Assembly (NCBI GenBank): GCA_963693285.1
Contig: OY848924.1
Coordinates: 5,601,842-5,665,841, forward strand
Source of the DNA: Xestospongia muta
Taxonomy: Eukaryota; Porifera; Demospongiae; Haplosclerida; Petrosiidae
DNA length: 64,000 nt
Direction: 5' to 3'
The translations under genes and the position numbers were made by a program. How positions within the stretch are numbered: the first letter of the stretch is position 1; every line of letters begins with the position of its first letter. Under the pieces are notes generated by a model. That model worked only from the letters and a program-made list of their open reading frames with translations. It was not told where the DNA came from and made no database searches. Shown piece after piece: positions 63,801 through 64,000 of this stretch.

Positions 63801-64000
63801 ATCAAAGACTAAGTTAGAAGCTAGGTATATAGAAATTATGCTACAAATGTTGAAGTTTACTATTATTCTGGACAGACTAGAGATCAAAGCTCCTATTGTC
63901 ATTAAATCTAGTCTATCATTGTGTGAGGTAAACTCTGTGTATCTACAGATTCCTAGTAGTTTTACATAATTGATTTTTGCTCTTTGTAGAAGTATCTCTA
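45334..64000 (-). CDS. Ankyrin-Roco-CARD/Death-like protein gene (5' end outside window)
   Basis: One multi-exon gene read right to left. It has 20 single-repeat ankyrin exons (63,266 down to 51,317), a Roc-COR exon (50,437-48,361) and a last exon with a death fold (45,659-45,334). All ankyrin exons are 99 nt, phase 0 at both ends, with donors gtcagt and acceptors ending tag or cag. The Roc-COR exon enters in phase 0 and leaves in phase 1, matching the last exon's phase-1 entry. The product would be a cytosolic protein with a repeat sensor, a GTP-dependent switch and an adaptor-recruiting tail, as in animal Roco and NLR-like proteins. Its 5' end lies beyond 64,000 unless the exon at 59,931-60,263 is a first exon. 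The protein family call is strong; the function is inferred. Confidence 0.8.
45995..47909 (+). mobile_element. Broken Ty3/gypsy-type LTR retroelement in a Roco intron
   Basis: Gag begins at 45,995 just after tggtgtcaggag, a possible primer-binding region. Gag runs in pieces to about 46,760 and includes two CCHC zinc knuckles (CTRCGRDRHQRRDC and CHKCKKEGHFASQC). The protease region near 46,875 reads LDMGAE where active enzymes have D-T/S-G. The reverse transcriptase at 47,346-47,909 has VDLKPLNKSV, FSKLDTNSGFWQIPL and TPFGRYCFNKLPF, but the YxDD catalytic box is replaced by SIDN. Stops and frameshifts separate gag, protease and RT. RNase H, integrase and a 3' LTR are absent. It is inactive. 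Confidence 0.85.
47910..48360. other. Rest of the Roco intron beside the retroelement
   Basis: Contains the end of the retroelement and AT-rich intron sequence up to the inferred splice donor after 48,361. If that donor is not used, the reading frame ends at a stop at 48,302-48,304. Confidence 0.5.
48361..50437 (-). CDS. Roc-COR (Roco GTPase) exon
   Basis: About 692 codons without interruption (an ATG-to-stop frame of 706 aa if read to 48,302). It opens with one more ankyrin-like repeat (NTVLHIACRRGDIKMIQFIL). The Roc domain has a P-loop GNSNAGKSS at residues 74-82 (numbered from the first Met at 50,422), a DxxG box DFAGH at 132-136 and VGSRAD at 188-193 in the G4 position. The COR region follows at about 260-395, with LSDRGLVLFL, NGTLFAPKAIP, ASNTGLVH and YDTDMLVGFLRNLEFC, all typical. 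The C-terminal ~300 residues are not assigned. Roco GTPases act as nucleotide-driven dimer switches. No kinase domain is seen, unlike LRRK. Confidence 0.88.
50438..51316. other. Intron between the Roc-COR exon and the first upstream ankyrin exon
   Basis: About 880 bp, AT-rich, with no further exon recognised. Confidence 0.5.
51317..52992 (-). CDS. Core-proximal ankyrin exons (three diverged repeats)
   Basis: Exons 51,317-51,415, 51,905-52,003 and 52,894-52,992, each 99 nt, encode single diverged repeats. They start YHKTALLFTAIRGYSDTAQL, YGKSSLHYAVREPHSEIIQF and NQKTALHYASSEGHSEIVQL. They differ clearly from each other, unlike the array upstream, so they are older repeats. Flanking splice signals are consistent (gtcagt donors, tag acceptors). 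Intron sequence around 51,466-51,493 is a TA microsatellite. Confidence 0.88.
53747..63266 (-). CDS. Expanded ankyrin array: 17 exons of one 33-residue repeat each
   Basis: Exons 53,747-53,845; 54,018-54,116; 55,477-55,575; 55,735-55,833; 56,670-56,768; 56,953-57,051; 58,219-58,317; 58,837-58,935; 59,120-59,218; 59,400-59,498; 60,512-60,610; 60,771-60,869; 61,705-61,803; 61,988-62,086; 62,605-62,703; 62,888-62,986; 63,168-63,266. Most follow SQRTALHIASENGDSDIVQL, then LLGSNADPNIC and DQ. Two subtypes recur: SLWADLHRASKKGYLAIVKI (55,477; 60,512) and NQKPALHYALSKDHPEVVKL (55,735; 60,771). All are 99 nt and phase 0/0. Variation between copies clusters at positions 13-17 of the repeat (NGDSD, KGDLK, EGHSD), the usual ankyrin turn and binding face. 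Confidence 0.9.
59690..59860. repeat. G-run-containing dispersed repeat in intron
   Basis: Contains tcagggtttcattta, a G-run, tggaggggtctggagccatg and ctctgagatcacttct. It recurs at 63,458-63,630 as part of the block duplication. It looks like an old transposon piece, with no coding capacity. Confidence 0.4.
59931..60263 (-). CDS. Non-ankyrin exon within the array (unknown domain), copy A
   Basis: An open frame of about 111 codons ends at ISYTWM directly before a gtatgt donor. An in-frame ATG at 60,263 gives MEISISNSTLLLEILLQR. The frame stays open upstream to about 60,290, near possible acceptors gacag and caatag. The content is hydrophobic-helical (LMTIGALISSLSRIIVNFN, FDLIHLHTALDILYTSQ) and matches no family I know. 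It could be a first exon with an internal promoter or a module skipped in longer transcripts. The exit phase is 0, which fits the next ankyrin exon at 59,498. Confidence 0.45.
63702..64000 (-). CDS. Non-ankyrin exon, copy B (cut by window end)
   Basis: Nearly identical to 59,931-60,263, ending ISYTWV before the same gtatgt donor. Its 5' part lies outside the window. Conservation of the open frame in both copies supports coding, though the duplication is recent, so this is weak evidence. Confidence 0.4.

Larger units (their letters stand above)
58320..64000. repeat. 3.77-kb tandem duplication inside the ankyrin array
   Basis: 58,320-60,290 is repeated at about 62,089-64,000 with offset 3,768-3,771, including exons, introns and a G-run (7 G versus 10 G). 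A second, older offset of about 5,035 links 55,477-57,051 with 60,512-62,086. The first pair is nearly identical, so it is recent. The second copy runs off the window edge. Confidence 0.92.

Overview
The window looks like animal DNA, most likely from a demosponge such as Amphimedon. It is AT-rich, with very short GT-AG introns (about 50-150 bp), many small phase-matched exons, intronic simple repeats and decayed retroelements. The species is inferred from style, not proven. No rRNA, tRNA, CRISPR or bacterial-type operon was seen.

1-38.9 kb is a tandem segmental duplication. The unit starting at position 1 returns at 21,519. Each copy holds a 5' fragment of the mitochondrial ATP synthase OSCP subunit gene, followed about 90 bp later by an inositol 1,4,5-trisphosphate receptor (ITPR) homologue. 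Copy 1 (2,932-10,643) ends at the duplication border. Copy 2 (24,862-38,882) runs through the channel domain to a textbook ITPR C-terminal zinc finger. Both copies carry in-frame stops. They also have reciprocal exon losses whose borders fall on simple repeats, so neither copy is complete but together they nearly cover the gene. Between them (10.6-21.5 kb) lies a gene-poor spacer with a decayed Death-domain relic and four tandem-repeat blocks, one of them a 3.9 kb minisatellite.

38.9-45.2 kb holds a 24-bp minisatellite, a possible broken membrane-receptor gene on the + strand and a frameshifted reverse-transcriptase relic on the - strand.

45.3-64 kb on the - strand is one large gene read right to left. 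At least 20 exons each encode exactly one 33-residue ankyrin repeat (99 nt, phase 0/0). They lead into a 2.1 kb Roc-COR (Roco GTPase) exon and then a last exon with a CARD/Death-like fold. The intron before that last exon contains a broken Ty3/gypsy-type retroelement on the opposite strand. The ankyrin exons have expanded by recent block duplications (offsets of about 3.77 kb and 5.03 kb), and a non-ankyrin exon is repeated with them. The predicted protein (repeat sensor, GTPase switch, death-fold effector) resembles an innate-immunity or cell-death switch. Its repeat array is arranged so that exon skipping or unequal crossover always keeps frame. This is the best candidate for an undescribed system here.
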